Shown piece by piece: positions 36,301 through 40,700 of a DNA stretch of 64,000 nucleotides. Source of the DNA: Liolophura sinensis (lineage: Eukaryota > Mollusca > Polyplacophora > Chitonida > Chitonidae); contig NC_088300.1 in the NCBI RefSeq assembly GCF_032854445.1, forward strand, positions 36,065,608 to 36,129,607. Reading direction: 5' to 3'. Each line of letters begins with the position of its first letter. Within the stretch, counting starts at the first letter, position 1. Below the pieces are notes generated by a model that was given only the letters and a program-made list of their open reading frames with translations, was not told the origin of the DNA and searched no databases. The translations under genes and the position numbers were made by a program.

Positions 36301-37741
36301 TGAGCTGCTGTTTCTTATTGTGGTGTTACTGTAGCGGGCATATGCCACTAGCTAACTTGTCAAATTTGTCTGGATACACAGTTTTCGAGTGACGTCCCAG
36401 TGCAAAATAACGTCACCACTTTATGGCACAGTATGGCTACTTGCTTATCTTTTAGTATGTCAGTTATCATGTTGAGATGAAAGTGTAGGCAGGATGTCAT
36501 TATTTTTGCAGTATTGGGAACCCATACTCACACAAGAACATAATTCAGAAGATCAGTCCAATGCTTTTTTTATTTGTTTTCTATAATCGGTATACCACCC
36601 CATGTTAAAACTAACAGCTTGGCCCTACCGTGCCGTACAGTGATGACATCAAGTTATAAAGGGACATCACTCTGTTGTTGTAATGTCGTATTTCTCGAAA
36701 CCTGGGTGTTGCTCTCCTTTCAATCCAATTCAAAGAATATGATATGATGTGTGTATAGTTGTTTGATGGGCATTGCTAACTTTCTTTGATCATGTGACAG
36801 ATATTTCTGGGAGTTGGTGCTCAGCTGGTCCAAAAGTCTTCAGAAGAGGTTGTTGTTGTTCACCACTGGCAGTGACCGAATTCCTATTGGAGGAATGTCA
36901 GAGATGTCCTTCAAGATTACCAAGGTGGAGGACACTAGTCTGTAAGTTGTTTTATGCTCCTAAAGTCCTAATTGATATTGGCACCCAAACTTCGACTTTT
37001 TCACGTATATAATGGCGACTTTCAGAGCAATTTGTGTGCGTTTTGTGATTTGATTTTGGAGACAAAAGTACTTCAGTTAATTAGGTTGCTCAATTACAGG
37101 GCTTCATAAAAAGTGTAACTTCATCAGTGTATGCATAATTATGCCCGCAGAATATGAATAAACATCTCGCCAACATGTGAAAAGGTTGAAAGAATTACAG
37201 TAGTACATCTTAGACACTTAACGAGTGAGGCCCCTTCTGATATCACTTAACACTAATTAGTTTTCCAGTTAAAGGGAAAACTTATAGTCTCTATAACTGT
37301 GATGGGAGATTTCACATGTCTATGTAATTTTGAGGTCTGACAGCCATTTGTGTTTCCTTCTCAACCAATTATTTATGTAACATGATCTGTTATTTCACAT
37401 GTCTCCTGTCTGTACATTTTATGTTGCTGTGTGGCGTATGCTGCAAGTTGTGCATGGGTTTTAGATGTGGAATACCATTTTCACATTTTAAATTGCAGAA
37501 TAATTCCAGTCAACATTAGTGAGAGCCTGAAGAGCTGAATTTAAGTTTTTGTTAATTTAAATGTTGCAGCAATAAATCATGAAAACCATTTGTTATGTGT
37601 GTTTGTTTTGTTTTTATCAGACTACCGATGGCCCACACCTGTTTTAATCAACTGGTCTTACCTGCTTACAAAAATCGCAAGATTCTGAAACAGAAGCTCA
37701 TCCTGGCCATTCAAAATGCCGAAGGATTTGGCCTTGAGTAG
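14..37741 (+). CDS. HECTD2: HECTD2-type HECT E3 ubiquitin-protein ligase (20 exons seen)
   Basis: HECT ligases accept ubiquitin from an E2 on a catalytic cysteine and pass it to a substrate lysine. Twenty exons join with consistent phases into 868 codons from M14 (2607 nt with stop). Order: zinc-ribbon-like segment (residues 60-81), Ser/Asn-rich linker, a HECTD2-specific region ([59 protein letters not shown]), then the HECT domain from about residue 495 to the end, with [10 protein letters not shown] and catalytic C836 in AHTCFNQL, 32 residues before the C-terminal EGFGLE. Human HECTD2 is about 776 residues by recall; the extra length is amino-terminal. The start is unsure: the frame is open to the window edge, M125 and M146 (cccATGG) are alternatives, and a possible acceptor ends at 50. 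Identity rests on recalled similarity along the whole length, so the family is firm; the amino terminus is less so. Confidence 0.9.
1607..1838 (-). mobile_element. SINE-A, reverse, near full length with TSD
   Basis: Has the full order in reverse: (TTTA)n tail, gccgtactcaagaatatt, ggccagcattatggtggg and the head near ctgagccacagagg. Imperfect 11-bp target duplication: acagtattgtg (1596-1606) and acagtattatg (1839-1849). Confidence 0.85.
1983..2237 (+). mobile_element. SINE-A, diverged head
   Basis: Retains the box B-like gagttcaagtccagctcatg, the body (caacctgcggatgg) and the tail caccaatcaaataaat motif in the form accaatcaaataaataa. The head is worn. Confidence 0.8.
2500..2715 (-). repeat. 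Dispersed repeat E, copy 1 (reverse)
   Basis: In reverse it reads gaacacacatctactgataa, then ctgtgatgtaataaaggaaa and aagttcatagctttgg, similar to 35830-35915. The conceptual peptide [20 protein letters not shown] is similar to the one from the other copy. I do not recognise a protein family. Confidence 0.6.
5526..5796 (+). mobile_element. SINE-A, near full length
   Basis: Head altered (gggcgtctgtggccgggagg instead of ggcctctgtggctcagttgg); box B, body and (AAAT)n tail intact. Confidence 0.82.
6131..6265 (-). mobile_element. SINE-A, 3' half, reverse
   Basis: Contains only the tail and the conserved 3' region (ctcgagaatatttcac ... gcagagcccaaggaaaa ... atccgcaggttgct). The tRNA-like head is missing. 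Confidence 0.78.
6470..6807 (+). CDS. HECTD2: HECTD2 exon 2: low-complexity linker
   Basis: Acceptor ctatttcag, donor TTAGA|gtaagt; enters in phase 0 and leaves in phase 2. Encodes a Ser/Asn/Pro-rich linker beginning [18 protein letters not shown], possibly disordered. The IANFFQN patch resembles a short segment near the amino terminus of vertebrate HECTD2. Confidence 0.85.
7260..7362 (+). CDS. HECTD2: HECTD2 exon 3
   Basis: Acceptor gttacag, donor AAG|gtgaga. Encodes [17 protein letters not shown], one of the best conserved HECTD2 blocks upstream of the HECT domain. The first base completes the split Glu codon from exon 2. Confidence 0.9.
7363..9692 (+). other. HECTD2 intron 3: nothing recognised
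   Basis: AT-rich intron with poly(A) tracts near 7543-7580. I see no SINE, RNA gene or credible nested exon. Confidence 0.5.
9693..9782 (+). CDS. HECTD2: HECTD2 exon 4
   Basis: Acceptor ttttcttag, donor GTG|gtaagt; exactly 30 codons, phase 0 at both ends. Encodes a helical segment ending [12 protein letters not shown]. Confidence 0.87.
9890..10320 (+). repeat. 24-bp tandem repeat with a duplicated larger block
   Basis: Units of about 24 bp (agacagaagtgtacaacagg, then cctt) recur roughly twelve times. They are broken by a longer segment, ccatctacattta...atgatc(a/t)aatgaagt, that occurs twice (about 10126-10165 and 10270-10313). A larger block containing several units was therefore duplicated as a whole. 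Confidence 0.85.
11085..11200 (+). repeat. Dispersed repeat D, copy 1
   Basis: Shares ttccagacaaacctgaaa...tagaaccttcagaat...gggcaactcagccat with copies at 21375, 28622 (reverse) and 55632. A short reverse fragment lies at 11555-11605. Confidence 0.6.
12104..12236 (+). mobile_element. SINE-A, 3' half
   Basis: Begins abruptly at ggtctgtcagcaacctgcgg and ends in caccaatcaaataaatcaat; 5' truncated. Confidence 0.8.
12710..12770 (+). mobile_element. SINE 3' tail fragment
   Basis: Only the last segment (aagtgaaatattcttaag ... taaacaccaatcaattaatc). Upstream sequence from about 12400 does not match SINE-A and may be a worn SINE-C. Confidence 0.55.
13061..13215 (+). mobile_element. SINE-A, 3' half
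   Basis: Starts at aaaggtctctcagcaacctg and ends in an (AAAT)n tail; 5' truncated at almost the same point as the 12104 and 32316 copies. Confidence 0.82.
13221..13427. mobile_element. MITE-like element M, copy 1
   Basis: Short inverted ends: attctgcaacctttcaac at the left, gcgaaaaggttgaggg at the right. Non-coding interior, including (reverse) ggggacaaaacta shared with the 34672 copy. Confidence 0.55.
13520..13792 (+). mobile_element. SINE-A, full length with exact 13-bp TSD (reference copy)
   Basis: Box A-like tggctcagttgg at 13530-13541 and box B-like gaattcaagtcc at 13598-13609 point to a tRNA-derived Pol III promoter. A 3' body and an (AAAT)n tail follow. Exact target duplication gtttgttacatac at 13507-13519 and 13793-13805 indicates a recent insertion by LINE-type target-primed reverse transcription. 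Confidence 0.92.
14431..14492 (+). CDS. HECTD2: HECTD2 exon 5
   Basis: Acceptor ttgttttcag, donor CG|gtaagt; leaves in phase 2. Encodes [20 protein letters not shown], matching the HECTD2 block before the KDDLRAY segment. A 22-bp minisatellite starts about nine bases into the following intron. Confidence 0.9.
14501..15443 (+). repeat. 21/22-bp minisatellite (~43 copies) beside the exon 5 donor
   Basis: Unit tgtaatcatgtttatctggtgg (22 bp) with a 21-bp variant lacking one T. A ggtggtg/ggtagtg polymorphism alternates along the array in repeating blocks. It begins about nine bases after the exon 5 donor and occupies about 0.94 kb of intron 5. There are no unique spacers, so it is not a CRISPR array. 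Confidence 0.95.
15869..16203 (+). mobile_element. SINE-B (tRNA-derived), full length with TSD
   Basis: The head resembles a tRNA: box A-like cacagttgatagagcg near 15886, box B-like ggtcaatcctggg near 15913. The 3' end reads cgttaaaccccacacactcactc. Flanked by a 9-bp target-site duplication, atcacatca, at 15860-15868 and 16204-16212. A second copy lies at 47839-48153. Confidence 0.85.
16256..16272 (+). repeat. Poly(C) run of 17
   Basis: Seventeen uninterrupted C, followed by more C-rich sequence, within HECTD2 intron 5. The other strand is a G-run able to form quadruplexes. Confidence 0.9.
16280..18290 (+). other. HECTD2 intron 5 middle part
   Basis: AT-rich. A diverged SINE-C-like tail is seen at about 17270-17405 (ttccttcacccctaaaactg ... 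ttaaataaataaa). I recognise nothing else. Confidence 0.45.
18297..18404 (+). mobile_element. SINE-A, 3' fragment
   Basis: Contains gggttttcccctgggctttg and gtgaaatattcttgtacac; head and most of the tail are missing. Confidence 0.7.
18572..18594 (+). repeat. (TA)n microsatellite
   Basis: A run of about eleven TA dinucleotides in HECTD2 intron 5; a similar run lies at 21115-21136 in intron 6. Confidence 0.9.
18660..21055 (+). other. HECTD2 intron 5, 3' part: nothing recognised
   Basis: Unique-looking AT-rich intron leading to micro-exon 6. No transposon ends, RNA gene or further exon could be supported. Confidence 0.45.
21059..21104 (+). CDS. HECTD2: HECTD2 exon 6
   Basis: A 46-base micro-exon between gcttgcag and CAG|gttggt. 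Encodes [15 protein letters not shown], which aligns with the vertebrate [13 protein letters not shown] block. Its size makes it invisible to a length-filtered ORF search. Confidence 0.9.
21375..21490 (+). repeat. Dispersed repeat D, copy 2
   Basis: Contains ctaccttccaaacaaactc, atgaatagaactctcagaa and atgggcaacttagtcatg, shared with the other D copies. Confidence 0.65.
21640..21749 (+). CDS. HECTD2: HECTD2 exon 7
   Basis: Acceptor tctccacag, donor AGAAA|gttagt; leaves in phase 2. Encodes [19 protein letters not shown] and [11 protein letters not shown], both typical of HECTD2. Confidence 0.92.
22130..22960. promoter_or_regulatory. Relatively GC/CpG-rich island in intron 7, possible nested promoter
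   Basis: Compared with flanking intron, this stretch has more CpG (gccgccg, cggccggctcg, cttgccgccgatg), a CCAAT-type box in reverse (tctcattggctgag, near 22343) and ggttgctaggg near 22676. A short frame at 22395-22457 reads [20 protein letters not shown] and then stops. Function is inferred only from composition; it may be old transposon sequence. Confidence 0.25.
23172..23240 (+). mobile_element. SINE-A, 3' tail fragment
   Basis: gtgaaatattcttgagtgtg followed by gcgtaaaacacaaatgaaat; only the last ~70 bp remain. Confidence 0.65.
23378..23526 (+). CDS. HECTD2: HECTD2 exon 8
   Basis: The acceptor follows a long pyrimidine run (cttttttttttttttcag); donor ATCA|gtaaga. Encodes [20 protein letters not shown] and [14 protein letters not shown]. 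Confidence 0.92.
24138..24413 (-). mobile_element. SINE-A, full length, poly(A) tail, exact 12-bp TSD
   Basis: Complete reverse copy from head (ctgagccacagaggcccc) to a pure T-run of about 25 on the + strand. Exact duplication tataaatgttta at 24126-24137 and 24414-24425. The tail is poly(A), not the usual (AAAT)n. Confidence 0.92.
24976..25233 (-). mobile_element. SINE-A, full length, reverse
   Basis: Tail (ATTT)n at the left and head ctgaccaactgagccaca at the right; moderately diverged. No clear target duplication. Confidence 0.85.
25286..25498. mobile_element. MITE-like element M, copy 2
   Basis: Left end taatccttcaaccttttcat; right end gttgaaaaggttaaagattt. These are inverted over about 15 bp. 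No coding potential inside. Confidence 0.55.
25855..25978 (+). CDS. HECTD2: HECTD2 exon 9
   Basis: Acceptor gtgtgacag, donor GCAGG|gtatgt; needs two bases on entry and leaves in phase 2. Encodes [20 protein letters not shown], matching the vertebrate YNSTLDHIDLMEEYHTW block. Confidence 0.92.
26275..26466 (+). mobile_element. SINE-C (diverged, tRNA-related head)
   Basis: Box B-like cacagttcaaatccagctct near 26308, then tttctctaccc and a tail ending caatcaaatcaataaat. The head resembles that at 63826, so it is a family distinct from SINE-A that shares the tail. Confidence 0.5.
26790..26960 (-). mobile_element. MITE-like element M, copy 3
   Basis: In reverse it reads gagacaaaactatattggtt then ggattggtcactttcagagc, closely matching 34755-34800. 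Element ends are not clear here. Confidence 0.5.
27426..27800 (+). repeat. ~53-bp tandem array (7 copies) ending at the exon 10 acceptor
   Basis: Unit ggtggaagagatatgtaagc, then aagtgtaattgtcatttaat and atg with a run of 8-12 T. Copies start near 27436, 27491, 27544, 27597, 27650, 27705 and 27762. Two copies read ttttttttcag before tggaag. The last copy diverges into ttgttttctttcctgaag, the real exon 10 acceptor. Confidence 0.93.
27805..27901 (+). CDS. HECTD2: HECTD2 exon 10
   Basis: Acceptor ctttcctgaag, donor AGA|gtaagt. Encodes [20 protein letters not shown] and [12 protein letters not shown], close to the vertebrate [17 protein letters not shown] block. The acceptor is the end of a seven-copy tandem array. 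Confidence 0.92.
28344..28451 (+). CDS. HECTD2: HECTD2 exon 11
   Basis: Acceptor gtcttcacag, donor GAG|gtaagg; 36 codons, phase 0 at both ends. Encodes [20 protein letters not shown] and LVSDSLNE, the entry into the HECT domain. Confidence 0.93.
28622..28742 (-). repeat. Dispersed repeat D, copy 3 (reverse)
   Basis: Read in reverse complement it gives attttcccagtagaatatc, ctaccttccagacacc and cagaatctgggaaaatgagc, matching the copy at 55632 closely. Confidence 0.7.
29335..30030 (+). repeat. ~155-bp tandem repeat (3 units) split by a SINE
   Basis: Three diverged units start at about 29349, 29509 and 29908, sharing caccaaacttacaccac, a cttgaggaagaaacc-like segment and a ttgacctttttcttcaaggt-like segment. 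A SINE-A copy (29626-29850) interrupts the second unit and carries a target-site duplication drawn from it. Confidence 0.8.
29626..29850 (+). mobile_element. SINE-A, 5' truncated, with TSD
   Basis: Starts inside the head at ggccaggagcctctcacc and ends in (AAAT)n. Duplication ttaaaggct at 29617-29625 and 29851-29859. Nested in the ~155-bp tandem repeat. Confidence 0.88.
30240..30390 (-). mobile_element. SINE-A, 3' half, reverse
   Basis: Tail tgtatttatttatg at the left, then ggtgggaagaaacctgacag and accatccgcagcttgc; ends about 110 bp before exon 12. Confidence 0.78.
30499..30631 (+). CDS. HECTD2: HECTD2 exon 12: HECT N-lobe
   Basis: Acceptor ttcttgcag, donor TACG|gttagt. Encodes [16 protein letters not shown] followed by [14 protein letters not shown], the hallmark start of a HECT N-lobe. 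Confidence 0.95.
31525..31613 (+). CDS. HECTD2: HECTD2 exon 13: HECT N-lobe
   Basis: Acceptor tttgtttcag. Encodes [15 protein letters not shown] and ends FNLVGV. The donor GTT|gtatcc is a weak match to consensus, yet it is the site that keeps the conserved LVG(I/V)LMGLA sequence continuous into exon 14. Confidence 0.88.
32316..32465 (+). mobile_element. SINE-A, 5' truncated, at the exon 14 acceptor, exact 11-bp TSD
   Basis: Body from gtggaaaggtctgacagc to caaataaagaaataaataa. Exact duplication acttaactggg at 32305-32315 and 32466-32476. The right-hand duplicate is followed by tatcag and exon 14 at 32483. Confidence 0.92.
32483..32644 (+). CDS. HECTD2: HECTD2 exon 14: HECT N-lobe
   Basis: Exactly 54 codons, phase 0 at both ends, donor CCT|gtaagt. 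Encodes [20 protein letters not shown] and [11 protein letters not shown]. The acceptor gggtatcag has no pyrimidine tract next to it because a SINE ends 17 bp upstream. Confidence 0.93.
33133..33207 (+). CDS. HECTD2: HECTD2 exon 15: HECT N-lobe
   Basis: Acceptor ttcactatag, donor CAG|gtatgt; 25 codons. Encodes [20 protein letters not shown], matching the vertebrate LAHGLSELLSHEGNVEEDF block. Confidence 0.93.
33617..33875 (+). mobile_element. SINE-A, near full length
   Basis: Head worn (gaggccttccaagtagttag), box B-like gagttcaagttcagctcatg, (AAAT)n tail. Short duplication tcctcta at 33610-33616 and 33876-33882. Confidence 0.8.
33985..34072 (+). CDS. HECTD2: HECTD2 exon 16: HECT N-lobe
   Basis: Acceptor ttatatttcag, donor AAAG|gtcatt (weak at +3 to +5). 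Encodes [17 protein letters not shown], the Leu-Lys-x-x-Gly-Asp segment before the YV..Y helix of HECT domains. Confidence 0.9.
34334..34389 (+). mobile_element. SINE tail fragment just before exon 17
   Basis: gaagaactcttgagtacggc then accagtcaaataaataaatg. Upstream atgtggcctgactccattc fits SINE-C better than SINE-A. Ends about 24 bp before the exon 17 acceptor. Confidence 0.65.
34414..34520 (+). CDS. HECTD2: HECTD2 exon 17: HECT domain hinge region
   Basis: Acceptor ccctgtttgcag, donor ATT|gtaagt. Encodes [20 protein letters not shown] and [20 protein letters not shown] tail ends about 24 bp before the acceptor. Confidence 0.93.
34672..34892. mobile_element. MITE-like element M, copy 4
   Basis: Left end ccctgattcctcaaccttct, right end atgcgaaaaggttgaagaag. 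Interior ggggacaaaactgcattggt matches the 26790 copy in reverse. The partial frame across it is not a gene. Confidence 0.6.
35325..35521 (+). mobile_element. SINE-A, 5' truncated
   Basis: Starts at gagacagcttatgctggc and ends in a long (AAAT)n tail of about eight units, 75 bp before exon 18. Confidence 0.82.
35597..35712 (+). CDS. HECTD2: HECTD2 exon 18: HECT domain
   Basis: Acceptor gcctgttgtag, donor TTAG|gtgggt. Encodes [19 protein letters not shown], the conserved xPEExExLxCG block, then [14 protein letters not shown]. Confidence 0.93.
35800..35945 (+). repeat. Dispersed repeat E, copy 2
   Basis: gaacacacatacaccaataa, then ttgtgacgtgctaaagggaa and gagttcatggctgtgg match the reverse complement of 2500-2640. 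Both copies can be read as EHT-T-NCDV-K-R...FIA-like peptide in the same frame. Confidence 0.6.
36151..36212 (+). mobile_element. SINE tail fragment
   Basis: ggtgaaatattcttgaatat then ggcgtaaaactccagttaaa; only the last 60 bp. Confidence 0.6.
36801..36941 (+). CDS. HECTD2: HECTD2 exon 19: HECT C-lobe
   Basis: Acceptor atgtgacag, donor GTCT|gtaagt. Encodes [20 protein letters not shown] and [12 protein letters not shown], the F.TG(S/T).R.P.GG signature leading to the catalytic loop. Confidence 0.94.
36955..37203. mobile_element. MITE-like element M, copy 5
   Basis: Right end gtgaaaaggttgaaagaatt; interior ttggagacaaaagtacttca and tcaattacagggcttcat align with copies 3 and 4. The left end is worn. 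Confidence 0.5.
37621..37741 (+). CDS. HECTD2: HECTD2 exon 20: catalytic cysteine and C-terminus
   Basis: Acceptor gtttttatcag; ends at a TAG stop. The ubiquitin-accepting cysteine is codon TGT at 37640-37642 in [10 protein letters not shown]. The chain ends EGFGLE, as in vertebrate HECTD2, so the ligase looks catalytically complete. Confidence 0.95.
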
Positions 37742-40700
37742 GTCAGAGGTCATGGCCTTCATCTTTTGAATGATGTCACCTTCACCTTAAAGACAAAGGT
37801 CAAATAACAGTGCTGTCAAGAACTGTTTCCAAGAACAGCTGTTCTTGTAAGAAGTGGATTGTGGGTTTATTTGGCCAAAATATAATTTCAAACTCTGGAT
37901 CTCATATGACCTTTGGTTGTGTTACATCTGTCAACATATTTTTTGAACACTTACACATTTGTTTTTGTGATTGCCACAACTATTTTTTTTTAATGGAAGA
38001 CACATTCCATTTGCTTTATAACGAACTGTTTGACACATACATAATTGTCATCTTTTTTTATTGAATGTATGTAAGCCACACATGTGGAACTGTGAAAAGA
38101 TGTTAAAGTTGGTTTTACAATGCATTTTCCTTACTTATATTATTGTTTTCTCACGCACTAAACCTGCCATAATATTTGACTTGATAATATTTTCATGACA
38201 TATTAAGCATTCCCTTTATTGTCAACCTGACCAGCACATACTTCAGTTTGTCATTGTTTAGTGAAATTTCTACAATATGTGAGATATTTGTAGGCAAAAC
38301 ATGTATTCAGATTCTGATAATTGCTGTCGTAAATCATTCCAGGAAGTTTGTATTAAAATGAAAAAAGCAAACTTTGTATCTCATTCAAAAGCTTGATCGC
38401 TAATTTTTTTTTTTTGGACGAAACTGTCTTCACTCGTGTAATTTCTTGCCACTCATGATAAAAGAAGGTACTAGTTCATGTTTATTATTAATTTTTTAAT
38501 ATTATTTTCTTTGGTTTCAAACCATGACAGCAAATCAACTTTCAAATGGTCAAAACTGACAAGCAAAGTTTGTCCATCAGCCTTGGTATAAGAAGTGTTG
38601 TTTTTTTATCCCGGTTTTTCATTTAGCCTATGTTCATAGAATTTCAATATTCCTTAAGTGTTAAGATTCTAAAAAGAATCTTTACCGCCATTCTTGTATT
38701 AAAGGTATTGAATCTGCGGTTGGCTAAGTGGATTGTAATTATCAAGGGAACATACATGTGTAACCTTCATTGTTTGTGGAGAGGGCCCTGTTGCCACGTT
38801 GACAAAACATCAAAACAATTCAAAGAATTACCTGGCTGTTAGTAAACAAAGGTAAATTAAAAAATCACAATGTCCAGTGACTGACTTGATAATTGCACAG
38901 CTATTTAAAACGTTTCTGCATTGTTTTAAGTTTTTTAATGTTGAACCCTCCCCACCCCTGTCACTGTATATTACCTGTATGTTATTTATAAAAATCTATG
39001 TCCTTTGACTGCAATATTCTTTTCTCTTCATTTCGTAATTTTTATTATAAATCTCTTTACCTCACCTTTGACTTACAATTGTCCGTTAATATATGTACTT
39101 TATATATGTATATCTTTTCTCGGTACTTACGTGTACACGTAAGTGGAAAGCACATGTTTCTTTTTTACAAGACTGTTTTGTTAATGATATAAAGTTGGCG
39201 AGATGATCATGTTTTTTTGTTCTTTTTTTAGGTGTTATTTCAATTTTTTTTGTTAAAATCATTACTAAGAATCATTCCAAGTGCCAGGTGCAACTGTAAG
39301 AAATCTTTTATTCTTTTAATCATTGAGCCGCAAACTGTTTGATGAAAAATTTTGAAATCCTGTGTTTACATAACAATTATAAAACTGAATCACTGCTTGG
39401 TTAGAATCACATTTGTAAATTGTTGGCTTTTATTGTTGCATTTTCATTGCATTTCAGCCGATGATGCTTTGTGATTGATTTTAACGATACGTAATTTGCA
39501 TTGTTAAAATTTCGGTGCATCTGACAGCGATACAAACTGTTTGTATTGTGTGTTTCTAATTTTTGCAGTGAATCAGTGCTCAAGTTCAAAGCTCATCCAG
39601 ATGTATCTGTTATATAAAATTTCCATGATCTGTTATTTCCTTGTAGTTGAGGTGACTGTAAGTGACACAATATTGCATTAATGATATTTGAGTGTGCTGA
39701 TCAGAAATTGAGTATTCAGGGTTGTAGGCTGTGTGTGTGTGTGGTGGGTATTACATACATACCAGCACAACTAATACCCTCCACCCTCTTAGGTGAGGCA
39801 AGTATATCCCTCTAAGTGGGTTGAAAAAAGAAATGACCTGATGTTCTGATCAGAATTAGGTGTTCTGATTTGAAGGTTTACGAAAAAGAAAGTAAACCAC
39901 TGCAGAAGTAGGTTTTAAAAATTATGAGAACTTGTTTTTTTTTTAATTTTTATTTATATTCAACGCCCAGTATATCAGCAATCACAAATGTTGAATTAAA
40001 ATTAATTTGTAATCCTGTAACACATTACATTCCATCAACAGACACCTGAGAATTTGGTTATTTATTTATATGAAAAATCTCAATAAGATATAAGATTAAA
40101 ACCCCAAAATTTTGGTTTATGAAATGACATGGTGGTTCTGTTGACTTAGTCATTGAAAAAAAAATGGCAAAGCCTTAACATTAATGAACCTAAATGTAAT
40201 TCATCATCCTTAACAACCTGTCTCCAAACTAGGACTACACATTCCTTATTGCCATGTGACGAGAAAATGCTTAGTTTAAGGAAGGCGGCATGCATCCTCG
40301 TAACTCTGGTGTCACCAGTGGGTTACTTACTGCAAAACATTCACTAGTAGAGACCTAATCGACTTCATTAATCCACTTCTCTTGAAGTCTTATTTCCTTT
40401 CTCAAGTCATCTCAAATTGTGATCTGTGTTGAAGTCTTATTTCCTTTCTCAAGTCATCTCAAATTGTGATCTGTGTTGAAGTCTTATTTCCTTTCTCAAG
40501 TCATCTCAAATTGTGATCTGGTGTGTTTTTCACGCATGATATAATCTGGACTGACTGATAGAGAAGATAGCCATACCCTAGTATACTACCTTTTTGGAAT
40601 GCTAGCGGGAATAATTTAGGACCAACGTGTTTGCCTCCATATTTGGAGGGTGGCATCTATCCAAGCATGCATTTCTCTGGCCGGTTTCTAATAAACCCCG

